From Leifsonia xyli subsp. xyli str. CTCB07 (GTDB taxonomy: Bacteria > Actinomycetota > Actinomycetes > Actinomycetales > Microbacteriaceae), in contig NC_006087.1 in the NCBI RefSeq assembly GCF_000007665.1, forward strand, positions 992,001-1,056,000: a DNA stretch of 64,000 nucleotides, read 5' to 3'. The position numbers and the translations under genes were made by a program. The notes beneath the pieces were generated by a model. That model searched no databases. It was given only the letters and a program-made list of their open reading frames with translations, and was not told where the DNA came from. How positions within the stretch are numbered: the stretch's first letter is position 1; every line of letters starts with the position of its first letter. This document shows, one piece after another, positions 26,467 to 36,133 of the stretch.

Positions 26467-27219
26467 CTAGGGGTTCGCAGCCAGTGCCGCCGCGCCGAGG
26501 ATGCCCGCGTTGTTCCGGTGGACCGCGGGCACGATCTCCGTCTTCAGATCCAGCAGCGGAAGGAACTCCGTGTGGTTCTTCGAGACGCCGCCGCCGACGA
26601 TGAACAGATCCGGCGTGAACAGGAACTCCACGGTCGAGTAGTACTTCTGCAGGCGCTTGGCCCACTTCTCCCACGACAGGTCCTCACGCTCCTTCGCGGA
26701 GAAGGCGGCGCGCGATTCGGCGTTCTTGCCGTCGATCTCCAGGTGCCCGATCTCGGCGTTCGGGATGAGGACGCCGTCATAGATGAGCGCCGAGCCGATG
26801 CCGGTGCCGAGGGTGGTCATGATGACGAGGCCGTCGCGGCCCTTGGCGGCCCCGAAGCGGGTTTCGGCGTAGCCGGCGGCGTCGGCGTCGTTGACGAAGT
26901 GGATGTCGCGGCCGAGGGCCGTCTCGAACAGCTTCTCGGCCGCCAGGCCGATCCACTTCTTGCTGATGTTGGACGCCGAGAGCGTCACGCCGCGGCTGAC
27001 GATCGCGGGGAAGCAGACACCGACGGGGGCGTGGGGCTCTTCGGCCGCGAGCTGCTGCACGATCTCTCTGGTCGTCTCGACGATGTCCTCGGGACCGCCG
27101 CCCTGGGGGGTGGGCAGCTTGACGCGGTCGCTCACGAGTTCGCCGCTGACGAGGTCGACCAGCCCCCCCTTGATGCCGGTGCCGCCGATGTCGATTCCGA
27201 TTGCGTGGTTCGAGCTCAT
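26467..27219 (-). CDS. ppgK: polyphosphate glucokinase
   Basis: PpgK phosphorylates glucose using polyphosphate, and often ATP, feeding glycolysis without the PTS. The ROK-type phosphate loop GIDIGGTGIKGG is at residues 7-18. The middle holds the catalytic FVNDADAAGYAE and the TLGTGIGSALI loop typical of actinobacterial PpgK. Residues about 180-215 contain the lysine/tryptophan-rich WEKWAKRLQKYYSTVE segment of this family. The ATG at 27219 is preferred because TAGATT lies 7 bases upstream (minus strand, 27227-27232), consistent with a leaderless message. It has 250 residues. Confidence 0.93.
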   Translation of the reverse strand: MSSNHAIGIDIGGTGIKGGLVDLVSGELVSDRVKLPTPQGGGPEDIVETTREIVQQLAAEEPHAPVGVCFPAIVSRGVTLSASNISKKWIGLAAEKLFETALGRDIHFVNDADAAGYAETRFGAAKGRDGLVIMTTLGTGIGSALIYDGVLIPNAEIGHLEIDGKNAESRAAFSAKEREDLSWEKWAKRLQKYYSTVEFLFTPDLFIVGGGVSKNHTEFLPLLDLKTEIVPAVHRNNAGILGAAALAANP

Positions 27220-27312
27220 GCCCACGAATCTACCCTGCCGCCGATGTGGCGCGCTGACCTCTCAGCGTCCTCGACCCGGCCCTGACCGAGCATCCCGCCG
27301 GAGCCGCCCCAG

Positions 27313-28179
27313 TCATGGCAGCGTCAGGATCTCCGCTCCCCGCTCGGTGACCACGGTCGTGTGCTCGAACTGGGCGGTGACGCTTCGGTCTCGGGTGACC
27401 ACCGTCCAGTCGTCGGCCCACATGTCCCACTCGTGCGTCCCGAGCGTGAGCATCGGCTCGATGGTGAACACCATCCCGGGCTCCATGACGTCGTCGTGCT
27501 GCGGCGCCGAGTCGTAGTGCGGGATGATCAGCCCCGAGTGGAAGGACGCTCCCACGCCGTGCCCGGTGAAGTCGCGCACGACCCCGTAGCCGAAGCGTTT
27601 CGCGTAGGACTCGATCGCCCGGCCGATCACGTTGACCTGCCGGCCCGGCGCGACTGCCTTGATCCCGCGGTTCAGTGCCTCGCGCGTCCGCTCGACCAGC
27701 AGCGACACGTCCTCGGTCGCTGTGCCCACGACGAAGGTCTGGTTGCTGTCTCCGTGGAATCCGTTCTTGTACGCGGTGATGTCGATGTTGACGATGTCGC
27801 CGTCGTCGAGCGCTGTATCGTCCGGTATGCCGTGGCAGACGACTTCGTTCACCGAGGAGCACAGCGATTTCGGATAGCCGCGGTAGCCGAGCGTGGACGG
27901 GTAGGCGTCGTGCTCGATCAGGAACTGGTGCCCGATCGCGTCCAGCTCCTCGGTTGTGACCCCCGGACGGGCGGCCTCGCCCACCAGCGCGATCGCCTGC
28001 GCAGCGATCCGGGCTGACTCGCGGATGAGAGCGATCTCCTCCGCCGAGTAGACATCCCCGCGGTCCGATGGCGCCGGGCCCGCTTTCCCTACGTATTCGG
28101 GCTGTGGGATGTGGGACGGGACGGGACGGGACGCACTGACGCGACCCGGAATCAGGTGACCGGTGGAATCCTTGGGCAT
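27313..28179 (-). CDS. map: methionine aminopeptidase type I with N-terminal extension
   Basis: MAP removes the initiator methionine from nascent proteins. The five metal ligands are visible: Asp in NIDITAYKNG, Asp in HGDSNQTFVV, His in FTGHGVGASFH, Glu in FTIEPMLTLG, and the last Glu near QFEHTTVVTE. The 288-residue form includes an N-terminal extension of about 40 residues rich in proline, seen in actinobacterial MetAP1 enzymes. The start at 28179 is set by the leaderless promoter shared with the divergent small gene. The open frame continues upstream, but that part overlaps the neighbour. Confidence 0.93.
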   Translation of the reverse strand: MPKDSTGHLIPGRVSASRPVPSHIPQPEYVGKAGPAPSDRGDVYSAEEIALIRESARIAAQAIALVGEAARPGVTTEELDAIGHQFLIEHDAYPSTLGYRGYPKSLCSSVNEVVCHGIPDDTALDDGDIVNIDITAYKNGFHGDSNQTFVVGTATEDVSLLVERTREALNRGIKAVAPGRQVNVIGRAIESYAKRFGYGVVRDFTGHGVGASFHSGLIIPHYDSAPQHDDVMEPGMVFTIEPMLTLGTHEWDMWADDWTVVTRDRSVTAQFEHTTVVTERGAEILTLP

Positions 28180-28192
28180 AGGATCAAGCCTA
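28179..28192. promoter_or_regulatory. mutually overlapping divergent leaderless promoters (map and small gene)
   Basis: Only 12 bases separate the two divergent ATG codons. For the plus-strand gene, TAGGAT (28179-28184) is followed by 7 bases and ATG. For map, TAGGCT (minus strand, 28187-28192) is followed by 7 bases and ATG. Each -10 box starts with a base of the other gene's start codon, and each -35 region must lie inside the other gene. The symmetry fits two leaderless, mutually exclusive promoters. Inferred from sequence spacing. Confidence 0.65.
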
Positions 28193-28404
28193 TGACGGCC
28201 GATGACACCGACGGCATCGAGCACGACGCCGAGCACAAGTACTGGTACAACCTGAAGACCGGTCAGGTTGAGCGGGGTTTCCTCTCTCCCGCCCCCGACC
28301 GCGTCGGGCCGTTCGACACCCACGCCGAGGCGGAGCGCGCCCTGGAGAAGCTGCGCGAGAACAGCGCCAAGTGGGCGGAGGAGGACGCGGAGGACGACCG
28401 CTAG
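28192..28404 (+). CDS. small conserved actinobacterial protein, SPOR-like
   Basis: This 70-residue acidic protein contains a KYWYNLKTGQVERG segment followed by GPFDTHAEAERALEK. This resembles the short methionine-aminopeptidase-linked protein found beside map in many actinobacteria, sometimes annotated SPOR-like. The beta-strand plus helix pattern is consistent with a small folded domain. No signal peptide or catalytic motif is visible. It is divergent from map with 12 bases between the starts. Confidence 0.8.
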   Translation: MTADDTDGIEHDAEHKYWYNLKTGQVERGFLSPAPDRVGPFDTHAEAERALEKLRENSAKWAEEDAEDDR

Positions 28405-28457
28405 ACGCCCTCCACCGTCAGGGCAGTGACCCGGCCGGCTGCGCAGAGGCCGACGCT

Positions 28458-28497
28458 CCGGTTCACATCGCTCCACGAGCGAAACGGTGTGAACCGG
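28458..28497. terminator. bidirectional hairpin between convergent genes
   Basis: A compound stem-loop is formed by CCGGTTCACA (28458-28467) with TGTGAACCGG (28488-28497), enclosing TCGCTC-CAC-GAGCGA (28468-28482). It lies between the ends of the convergent small gene and the secreted-protein gene, so it can serve both strands. Confidence 0.7.
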
Positions 28498-28513
28498 GGG
28501 CGCTCAGTGGTGT

Positions 28514-29062
28514 TCAGACGTGGTTCGGACAGCCGCCGAAGCTGAGCGGGATAGCTCCCTCATAGCGGCCGTTTTCAACCAGAGATGTGTCCGTGTCGAA
28601 CTCGACCGCGTGGTAAGCGACCTCGATTTTACCCGTCTTAGGGTCTTGCGTGATGAGAACGTTGGGGAACTTCGCGTCTATCCGCCACTTGCCGTTGTCA
28701 CCGACATAGGCGATGCCGGCGACACCGCGCTTCAGGATCGATGGTGTGCCCGGTATCAGCGTGTAGGTGATCGTCACATAATGCCTCGCTACTCCGGTGC
28801 CGTTGAAGGAGATGCACTTCAGCGTTCCCGCGCATCTCGGAGCCTGCGAACCGCTGATTGTGAAGGTTTCCGTTCCTGCGTCCGCTCGCGTGGGTGCGGG
28901 AAGCGGGGTGCGGGGAACCGGGGCGCCGACCTCCGCAGGTTCCGTCTGGAAAGTGCGGAGGGATGACGGCGTTGCGGCTTGCGCGGAAAGGGCGACTCCG
29001 GCAGAGAGGGCGACGCCGCTGACGAGGGCGATAGCCGCGGCTACACACTTGCGAATGAGCAT
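28514..29062 (-). CDS. secreted protein of unknown function
   Basis: The protein begins with a clear signal peptide (LIRKCVAAAIALVSGVALS, cleavage probably after AQA near residue 29). The mature part of about 150 residues is small and polar. It has a proline-rich linker (PVPRTPLPAPTR) and then a probable beta-rich domain with a cysteine pair (CAGTLKC) and a late Cys in GGCPNHV that could form disulfides. I do not recognise the family. It stands alone between the hairpin at 28458 and panB, upstream of which is an AT-containing gap. The start could also be two codons earlier (29068). Confidence 0.65.
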   Translation of the reverse strand: MLIRKCVAAAIALVSGVALSAGVALSAQAATPSSLRTFQTEPAEVGAPVPRTPLPAPTRADAGTETFTISGSQAPRCAGTLKCISFNGTGVARHYVTITYTLIPGTPSILKRGVAGIAYVGDNGKWRIDAKFPNVLITQDPKTGKIEVAYHAVEFDTDTSLVENGRYEGAIPLSFGGCPNHV

Positions 29063-29130
29063 GATCACTCCATTCTTTTCGTGATGTGATGAAAATCACC
29101 TGGGCAATTATTCGGTCCAGGTGGCGCCCA

Positions 29131-29982
29131 TTAGAAACTGTGCTCGGGACCGGGGAACACCCCGGAGCCCACCTCGTCTCTGTACATCCGTGCCGCCTCC
29201 GTGAGCACGTCCTTCAGATCGGCGTACTGTTTGGCGAAGCGCGGGACGCGTCCCGTCGTGAACCCGGCCCAGTCCGTCCAAACCAGCAGCTGGCCATCGA
29301 CGTGCGGCCCCGCGCCCACACCGATCGTCGGGATGCGCAGCTCCTGTGTCACGCGCTGTGCGACGTCCGCGGGCACCATCTCCAGCACGACGGCGAACGC
29401 CCCGGCCTCCTCGACCGCGTGCGCGTCGTCGACCACCTGCTCGGCTCCCTGGCCGCGGCCCTGCACGAGGTGCCCGCCGAGCCCATGCTCGCTCTGCGGT
29501 GTGAAGCCGATGTGCCCCATGACCGGAACGCCCGCGTCCACGATGCGGCGGATCTGCTCGGCGCTGCGCTCGCCGCCTTCCAATTTGACGGCGTGCGCAC
29601 CGGTCTCCTTCATGAAGCGCACGGCTGTGCGCAGCGCCTCCTGGGGGCCGGTCTCGTACGATCCGAACGGCAGGTCCGCCACGACGAACGCGCGTTTCGC
29701 CGCCCGTGCCACGGCGCGTGTGAGGGGGATTAGCTCGTCGACCGTCATGGGGAGGGTGGTGTCGTAGCCGAGCACCGTGTTCGCGGCCGAGTCGCCGACG
29801 AGGAGAAAATCGATCCCGGCCTCGTCGAAGATCTGTGCCGTCAGCGTGTCGTAGCTGGTGAGCCCCGTGAAACGGGAGCCTTCTTCCTTCGCCGCCTGGA
29901 AATGACGGGTCCGCACGCGTTTCGGCGACGGCGACGCCGGGGCTTCGGAAGGGACGGAGGGCACGGAGGGCTGCTCGCTCAT
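29131..29982 (-). CDS. panB: 3-methyl-2-oxobutanoate hydroxymethyltransferase
   Basis: PanB adds a hydroxymethyl group from methylenetetrahydrofolate to 2-oxoisovalerate to make ketopantoate, the first committed step to pantothenate and coenzyme A. Conserved blocks are [16 protein letters not shown] (about residues 41-56), the Mg-binding [31 protein letters not shown], and [18 protein letters not shown]. The 283 residues are normal with a short polar N-terminal tail. It is divergent from glnA2, with 47 bases between start codons. Confidence 0.94.
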   Translation of the reverse strand: MSEQPSVPSVPSEAPASPSPKRVRTRHFQAAKEEGSRFTGLTSYDTLTAQIFDEAGIDFLLVGDSAANTVLGYDTTLPMTVDELIPLTRAVARAAKRAFVVADLPFGSYETGPQEALRTAVRFMKETGAHAVKLEGGERSAEQIRRIVDAGVPVMGHIGFTPQSEHGLGGHLVQGRGQGAEQVVDDAHAVEEAGAFAVVLEMVPADVAQRVTQELRIPTIGVGAGPHVDGQLLVWTDWAGFTTGRVPRFAKQYADLKDVLTEAARMYRDEVGSGVFPGPEHSF

Positions 29983-30029
29983 GGGGCACAGTCTGCCACT
30001 AGTCTGGGTGGGGAGACGAAAGGGGCAGG

Positions 30030-31367
30030 ATGGACAAGCAGCGCGACTTCGTCCTTCGCACGATCGAGGAACGCGGGATCAAATTCGTGAGGCTGTGGTT
30101 CACCGATGTCGTGGGCACGCTCAAGTCCGTCGCCATAGCCCCGGCCGAGGTCGAGGGGGCGTTCTACGAGGGGTTGGGCTTCGACGGCTCGGCGATCGAG
30201 GGGCTCACCCGGGCGTACGAGTCCGATCTGCTAGCGCATCCCGACCCCACCACGTTCCAGATCCTGCCGTGGCGGGGGGAGATCGACCCGACCGCCCGGA
30301 TGTTCTGCGACATCACCACGCCGGACGGGCAGCCCGCCGTCTCCGACCCCCGCAATGTGCTGAAGCGCACGCTGGAGAAGGCGGCCGACCGCGGGTTCAC
30401 GTTCTACACCCATCCCGAGATCGAGTTCTACCTGCTCACGTCGTCGAGGTTCGGCGAGAACGGCCCGGAACCGGTCGACTCCGCCGGGTACTTCGACAAC
30501 GTTCCCGGCGGAACGGCCCACGACTTCCGGCGGCGTTCGGTGCGGATGCTGGAAGACCTCGGCATCTCGGTCGAGTTCAGCCACCACGAGGCGGGCCCCG
30601 GCCAGAACGAGATCGACCTCCGCTACGCGGACGCGCTCACGACGGCGGACAACATCATGACCTTCCGCACGGTCGTCAAGGAGGTCGCGATCGAGCAGGG
30701 CGTCTACGCGACGTTCATGCCGAAGCCGCTCTCCGGGCACCCGGGATCGGGGATGCACACGCACATGTCGCTCTTCGAGGGCGACACCAACGCCTTCTTC
30801 GAGGCCGGCGCCCAGTACCAGCTCTCGAAGGTCGGGCGGCAGTTCATCGCGGGCCTGCTCAAGCACGCTCCGGAGATCACAGCGGTCACCAATCAGTTCG
30901 TGAACTCGTACAAGCGGCTCTGGGGCGGCGACGAGGCGCCGAGCTTCGTCTGCTGGGGCCACAACAACCGCTCCGCGCTGGTTCGCGTCCCGCTGTACAA
31001 GCCGAACAAAGGCCAGAGCTCGCGCGTAGAGTACCGCGCGATCGACTCCGCCGCGAACCCCTACCTCGCCTTCTCGCTCATGCTGGCCGCCGGGCTCGCG
31101 GGCATCGAGGGCGGTTACGAGTTGCCGCCGGAGGCCGAGGACAATGTCTGGGCGCTCTCCGACGCCGAACGCCGTGCGCTCGGCTACAGTCAGCTGCCAG
31201 CGAGCCTCGATCATGCGATCGCGCTGATGGAGGGCTCGGAACTGGTGGCGGAGACGCTGGGCGAGCAGGTTTTTAACTACGCCCTGCTCAACAAGCGCAG
31301 GGAGTGGGCGCAGTACCGGGCCCAGGTCACGCCGTTCGAGCTGCGGTCCAACCTTGAGATTCTCTGA
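30030..31367 (+). CDS. glnA2: glutamine synthetase, GlnA2-type
   Basis: This type I glutamine synthetase paralogue resembles the GlnA2 group of actinobacteria, which lies next to glnE. The beta-grasp N-terminus carries [17 protein letters not shown]. The metal and substrate residues are in HPEIEFYLL, the [19 protein letters not shown] block and [11 protein letters not shown]. The C-terminal part has the NRSALVRVP and [17 protein letters not shown] stretches. It contains a YELPPEAED segment resembling the GlnA adenylylation loop, but I cannot tell whether it is modified. Its true substrate (glutamate or another amine acceptor) is uncertain. A leader with GAAAGGGGCAGG precedes the ATG. glnE follows 39 bases later. 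Confidence 0.9.
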   Translation: MDKQRDFVLRTIEERGIKFVRLWFTDVVGTLKSVAIAPAEVEGAFYEGLGFDGSAIEGLTRAYESDLLAHPDPTTFQILPWRGEIDPTARMFCDITTPDGQPAVSDPRNVLKRTLEKAADRGFTFYTHPEIEFYLLTSSRFGENGPEPVDSAGYFDNVPGGTAHDFRRRSVRMLEDLGISVEFSHHEAGPGQNEIDLRYADALTTADNIMTFRTVVKEVAIEQGVYATFMPKPLSGHPGSGMHTHMSLFEGDTNAFFEAGAQYQLSKVGRQFIAGLLKHAPEITAVTNQFVNSYKRLWGGDEAPSFVCWGHNNRSALVRVPLYKPNKGQSSRVEYRAIDSAANPYLAFSLMLAAGLAGIEGGYELPPEAEDNVWALSDAERRALGYSQLPASLDHAIALMEGSELVAETLGEQVFNYALLNKRREWAQYRAQVTPFELRSNLEIL

Positions 31368-31406
31368 CCCCCTGAGATCCGCTGACCTGCGTCCTCTGAC
31401 CGAGTC

Positions 31407-34400
31407 GTGACACGCGAGCAGCTCTCCCTCACCGTCCTCGCGCGTGCCGGGTTCGTGGGGCTGAGTTCCGTTCGTGCCGAGCTGGAGGAGCTGGCGACGC
31501 TCACCGGGTTCCCGGTAGATGACCTCCTGCCCGCGCTGTTGGCCGCGGCCGACCCGGACACCGCGCTCCGGCTTGCTCTGCGCCTCCTTCGCCGCGCGCC
31601 CGATCAGGCCGCCTGGTTTCTCCGGTCGTGGAAGGACGCCCGCCGCCTGCTGCGCGTCATCGGCGCCTCCGAGGGGGCAGCCGAGTTCTTCCTCCGCCAG
31701 CCGGTCGAGCTGGCCAGCCTCCACCGGCCGGTCACCGCGCTGCCGACGGCGGCCGAACTCCGGGAAGACCTGCTGGACGCCGTGGGCGCGGTCGGCGGTT
31801 TCGCGAGTGTCGCCGAAGAAGAAGCCTGGACGGCCCTCCGGGTCCGCTACCGCCGCCGCCTCGTTCAGCTCGCCAGCTTCGACCTGGAACAGGACGACCC
31901 GGTCGCTGGTTTCGACGGTGTCGCCGCCGCGCTCTCCGACCTCGCCGGGGCGGCCCTCGACGCGTCCCTCGCCGTCGCCCGCCGCCAGGCGAGCGGCAGC
32001 GGACCTGGGCGCTTCCCCGAGGCGGAGGTGCGTGCCACCCGGTTCGCGATCATCGGCATGGGCAAAGCGGGCGCTCGCGAGCTCAACTATGTCAGCGATG
32101 TGGACGTCATCTACGTCACCGATGGCGCGGAGGACGCGGGCGTCCCACCGGGGCGGGCCGTGGACATCGCCACGCGGCTCGCCGTGCTCACGCAGCGCGG
32201 GATTCAGGACCCCGCCCTCGAGCCGGGGCTGTGGGAAGTCGACTCCAATCTGCGACCGGAGGGCAGGGACGGTGCGCTGGTCCGCACGCTCGATTCCCAC
32301 CTCGCGTACTACGACCGCTGGGCCAAGGGATGGGAGTTCCAGGCGCTCCTCAAGGCCCGCTCCCTGGCCGGGGACTGGGAGCTGGGGGAGCGCTACGTCA
32401 CCGCGCTCGCCCCCCGGGTGTGGTCGAGCGCCTCACGGGAGAACTTCGTCGAGTCCGTGCAGCGCATGCGCGAGCGGGTCACCGACAACATCCCGGACGG
32501 CGACCTTCACTACCAGCTCAAACTCGGCCCCGGTGGCCTGCGCGATGTCGAGTTCACCGTGCAGCTCCTCCAGCTTGTCCACGGCCAGACCGATGGTCTC
32601 GTGCGTCAGCGCGACACTCTCTCCGCGCTCGCGGCCCTCGCCGGGCAGAGCTACATCGGTCGCGAAGAGGCGGCGGCGTTCTCGCACGACTACCGCACGC
32701 TGCGCCTCCTGGAGCATCGCCTGCAACTGCGCCACCTGCGCCGGACCCACCTCATGCCGCGGGACGAGGTTGAGGTGCGCATCTTGGCCCGGGCCACCGG
32801 ACTCGCGGCCAGCGCCGGTCAGCTGCTGACGCAGTGGAACGAGATCAAGCACCGCGTCCGCGGTCTGCACGAGCGGTTGTTCTACCGTCCGCTGCTCAGC
32901 GCCGTGGCGGCGATGCCGAACGAAGATGCGCGCCTCTCCGGCGAGGCCGGACTGACCAGCGAACAGGCGCAGGCGCGCCTCGCCGCGATCGGCTTCCGCG
33001 ACCCGAGGGGTGCGCTCGCTCACATCGCCGCCCTCACCGCCGGCGTCTCCCGGCGCGCGACCATTCAGCGCCATCTGCTTCCGGTCATGCTGCAGTGGTT
33101 CAGCGCGGGCGCGGACCCCGACTACGGTCTGCTGTCCTTCCGCCGCCTCAGCGACGATCTCGGTGGCACGCACTGGTACCTCCGGATGCTTCGTGACTCC
33201 TCCGGCGCCGCCGAGCGGCTGACGCGGGTGCTCTCCGGGTCGCGTTTCGTGGCCGAATTGCTCGGTCGCATCCCGGAGTCTGTTGCCTGGCTCGAATCGG
33301 AGGAGGAGCTGCGGCCGCGCGCGCCCGAGCTGTTGCGCGAGGAGACAGCAGCCATCCTGGCCCGGCACGAGTCTGCCGAGACCGCGGCTGCGGCACTGCG
33401 CGCGGTGCGCCGCCGGGAGGTGCTGCGTCTGGCGTTCTCCGGCATTCTCGGCTTTAGTACGATTGAGGAGCTCGCGCGCGGACTCAGCGCCGTCACCGAA
33501 AACCTGCTGACCGGTGTGCTCGGAGCCATCCGCGCTGCACGCGATGACGCCGCCGCGCTCGAGTTCGCCATCATCGGGATGGGCCGCTTCGGCGGCCGGG
33601 AGCTCGGCTTCGGCTCTGACGCCGACATCATGTATGTGTTCCGCCCCCTCGCCGCCGGACAGGATGCCGCACACCGCGCCGCCACCGCCATCGTGGCCGA
33701 TCTCAACCGTCTCACCGAGGACAGCGCCCTTCCGGTCGACCTCGACATCGGCCTCCGCCCGGAGGGCAAGAACGGCCCGTCTGTCCGCTCGCTCGACTCG
33801 TACCGCGCCTACTACGCCCGGTGGTCGCTCGCCTGGGAGGCGCAGGCCCTGCTGCGCGCCCGCGGCGTCGCGGGCGATTCTGCGCTCATCGGCGACTTCG
33901 AGACTCTCGCCGACGAGGTCCGTTATCCGGCGAGCATCGGCGAGCAGGCCGTCCGCGAGGTCAAGCGCATCAAGGCCCGCATCGAGAACGAGCGGTTGCC
34001 ACAGGGAGCCGACCCCGCCCGCCACCTGAAGCTCGGTCGCGGGTCGCTCAGCGATGTCGAGTGGTTCGTCCAGCTTGTGCAGTTGCAGCACGCCGCCGCG
34101 CATCCCGCGCTCCGCACCCCGTCCACGCTGGACGCCCTGGCCGTGGCCGCCGGGGAAGGCTTCGTGTCCGGCGAGGACGCCGCCAGACTCCGAGCGGCCT
34201 GGGTCTTCGCCTCCCGCGCGCGCTCGGCCATGACTCTCTGGACGAACAAGACCGCCGACGTTCTGCCTTTCGACCGTGTCGTGCTCGACGGCGTCGCCCG
34301 GCTCCTGGAGTACCCGCCGGGGGCGGCGAGCCGGATGGAGGAGGACTACCTCGCCGTGACCCGCCGGGCGCGGGCGGTGTTCGAGCGCGAATTCTATGGC

Positions 34401-34430
34401 CCGCCGCAGCGACCGGCGACCACGGCCTGA
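31407..34430 (+). CDS. glnE: bifunctional glutamine synthetase adenylyltransferase/adenylyl-removing enzyme
   Basis: GlnE adenylylates and deadenylylates glutamine synthetase to match activity to nitrogen supply. Both nucleotidyltransferase domains are seen: the N-terminal removing domain with GMGKAGARELNYVSDVDVIY (about residues 217-236) and the C-terminal transferase domain with GMGRFGGRELGFGSDADIMY (about 725-744). Each is followed by a PII-uridylyltransferase-like helical part (LKLGPGGLRDVEFTVQ and LKLGRGSLSDVEWFVQ). The 1007 residues are normal for actinobacteria. Start is GTG at 31407. It forms an operon with glnA2, and a terminator follows. Confidence 0.95.
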   Translation: MTREQLSLTVLARAGFVGLSSVRAELEELATLTGFPVDDLLPALLAAADPDTALRLALRLLRRAPDQAAWFLRSWKDARRLLRVIGASEGAAEFFLRQPVELASLHRPVTALPTAAELREDLLDAVGAVGGFASVAEEEAWTALRVRYRRRLVQLASFDLEQDDPVAGFDGVAAALSDLAGAALDASLAVARRQASGSGPGRFPEAEVRATRFAIIGMGKAGARELNYVSDVDVIYVTDGAEDAGVPPGRAVDIATRLAVLTQRGIQDPALEPGLWEVDSNLRPEGRDGALVRTLDSHLAYYDRWAKGWEFQALLKARSLAGDWELGERYVTALAPRVWSSASRENFVESVQRMRERVTDNIPDGDLHYQLKLGPGGLRDVEFTVQLLQLVHGQTDGLVRQRDTLSALAALAGQSYIGREEAAAFSHDYRTLRLLEHRLQLRHLRRTHLMPRDEVEVRILARATGLAASAGQLLTQWNEIKHRVRGLHERLFYRPLLSAVAAMPNEDARLSGEAGLTSEQAQARLAAIGFRDPRGALAHIAALTAGVSRRATIQRHLLPVMLQWFSAGADPDYGLLSFRRLSDDLGGTHWYLRMLRDSSGAAERLTRVLSGSRFVAELLGRIPESVAWLESEEELRPRAPELLREETAAILARHESAETAAAALRAVRRREVLRLAFSGILGFSTIEELARGLSAVTENLLTGVLGAIRAARDDAAALEFAIIGMGRFGGRELGFGSDADIMYVFRPLAAGQDAAHRAATAIVADLNRLTEDSALPVDLDIGLRPEGKNGPSVRSLDSYRAYYARWSLAWEAQALLRARGVAGDSALIGDFETLADEVRYPASIGEQAVREVKRIKARIENERLPQGADPARHLKLGRGSLSDVEWFVQLVQLQHAAAHPALRTPSTLDALAVAAGEGFVSGEDAARLRAAWVFASRARSAMTLWTNKTADVLPFDRVVLDGVARLLEYPPGAASRMEEDYLAVTRRARAVFEREFYGPPQRPATTA

Positions 34431-34461
34431 GGCGGGACGGCACCTCCCGGGTGTCCCGCCT
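34430..34461 (+). terminator. glnE terminator hairpin
   Basis: AGGCGGGAC (34430-34438) pairs with GTCCCGCCT (34453-34461), with additional pairing inside the loop, immediately after the glnE stop. CTTCC follows, so there is no T-run, as usual here. Confidence 0.6.
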
Positions 34462-34484
34462 CTTCCGGACGCCTCACAGCTGCG

Positions 34485-35925
34485 TCACGGCCGCGCGCCC
34501 GCCGCGGACTCCGCGTTGTCGTGCTCGCTCGTGCCGCCGTCCCGATCGTCCTCGTCATTCCGGAAAGCGTCTCCGGTCCGTGGCGCGTTGTACAGGTCGA
34601 GGTCGAGGTCGAGGATGCCTTCCCGTTTCGCCACGATCGTCGGCACCAGGGCCTGCCCCGCGACGTTCACCGCGGTGCGCCCCATATCGAGGATCGCGTC
34701 CACCGCGAGCAGCAGCCCCACACCGTCGAGCGGCAACCCCAGCGTGGAGAGGTCAGTGTCAGCATGACGATCGCGCCCGTCGTCCCGGCTGTCGCGGCCG
34801 AGCTGACCACCGACACGACGACGATCAGGATGTACTGCCAGATGTCGAGGGAGATCCCGTAGAACTGTGCCACGAAGATCGCCGCGACCGCCGGGTAGAT
34901 CGCCGCGCAGCCGTCCATTTTCGTCGCCCCCAGCGGCGCCGCGAACGAGGCGTACGACCGCGGCACACCGAGGTTCCGTTCCACCACCCGCTGTGTCAGC
35001 GGCAGCGTCCCGATCGAGGAGCGGCTCACGAATCCGAGCTGTACCGCGGGCCATACCCCCGAGAAGTACTGTCGGATCGACAGACCGTTGGATTTGACGA
35101 GGACGGGGTAGACCACGAACAGCACTAGCGCCAGTCCGAGGTAGATCGCTGTCACGAACCAGGCGAGCGAGCCGATCGTCGTCCAGCCATAGATCGCCAC
35201 CGCATCGGCGATCAGCGCGAACGTCCCGAGCGGCGCCAGCCGGATGATCCACCACAGCACCCGCTGCACGATCGTCAGTGCCGAGTCGGCGAACGCCAAA
35301 AACGGCTCCGCCTTGGCTTTGGCCTTCAGGGCTGCGACCCCGATCGCTGTGGCGACCACGATCACCTGCAGCACATTGAAGCTCACGGTGGAGGTCGCAT
35401 TCGCTGCGCCGTTCAGTACATCGACGTGGGTTTTCACCTGCGCGCCCGCGAAGTTCGCTGGAATCAGCCCGACGAGGAAGTTCCACCAGGTCGCGGTCAC
35501 CCCGGGATCGGACGCCGACAGGGCGCCGTGGTCCGCTTGCCCGGCTGGATGATCACGCCGAGCGCGATGCCGATGCTCACCGCGATCAGCGCGGTGATCC
35601 CGAACCACAGGAGCGTCTGCCCGGCGAGCCGGGCCGCGTTCGTGACGCGCCGCAGGTTGCCGATGCTCGACACGATCGCCAGGAACACCAGCGGGATGAC
35701 CGCCGCCTTCAGCAGCGACACATACGCCCCGCCGATCGTGTCCAGCGTCGCGGTGAGCCCGTTCGGCTCGGCGCCGGAGGGTCCCAACTGCCGGGCGACG
35801 ACGCCGACGGCGATCCCGAGCGCCAGCGCCACGGTGACTTGGAATCCGAAGGACCGCAGCCAGCGCGGGCCGCGGTGATGGACGGGTTTGCGGGTAGACG
35901 AGGAAGTCGGACTCATGAATTTCAC
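34485..35925 (-). pseudogene. dicarboxylate/glutamate:cation symporter (DctA/GltP family), frameshifted
   Basis: Three consecutive frames encode one DAACS-family symporter. The first part (MKFMSPTSSST to VIIQPGK) is in frame up to about 35535, where one base is missing (GGCAAG-CGGACC). The second part (DHGALSASDPGVTATWWNF to GAIVMLTLT) ends near 34751, where one C is missing. The third part (LSTLGLPLDGVGLLLAVD to the end at 34485) restores the family's C-terminus with the DMGRTAVNVAGQ block. Both lesions are single-base deletions and the rest is well preserved, so inactivation looks recent. The protein would have imported C4-dicarboxylates or glutamate, next to glutamine synthetase genes. Confidence 0.88.
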
Positions 35926-36092
35926 GCTACTCAGCGGGGGCAGCGGCGTCCGCTGCTACGAAGAATGACGCTTCACCGCTCAGAGAAGCGCACCGGCCGG
36001 AGCGGGTGAGCACCGCCCGTGCCGGACCGCTGGGGAGCGATCGAACGGCAGGTCAAACGTGGGGAGGGGCCGGCCTCATCTTGGGTTCTAGC

Positions 36093-36105
36093 GGTTGTTG
36101 CAACA
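36093..36105 (+). repeat. IS30 left inverted repeat
   Basis: GGTTGTTGCAACA, whose exact complement is at 37555-37567 across the transposase gene. Confidence 0.75.
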
Positions 36106-36133
36106 TCTGGAGTTTCTAGGAGTTGCAAGGACC

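Noticed and set aside
30231..32300. 689-codon minus-strand frame opposite glnA2/glnE
   Set aside because: Shadow of two well-defined genes; no motif or start signal.
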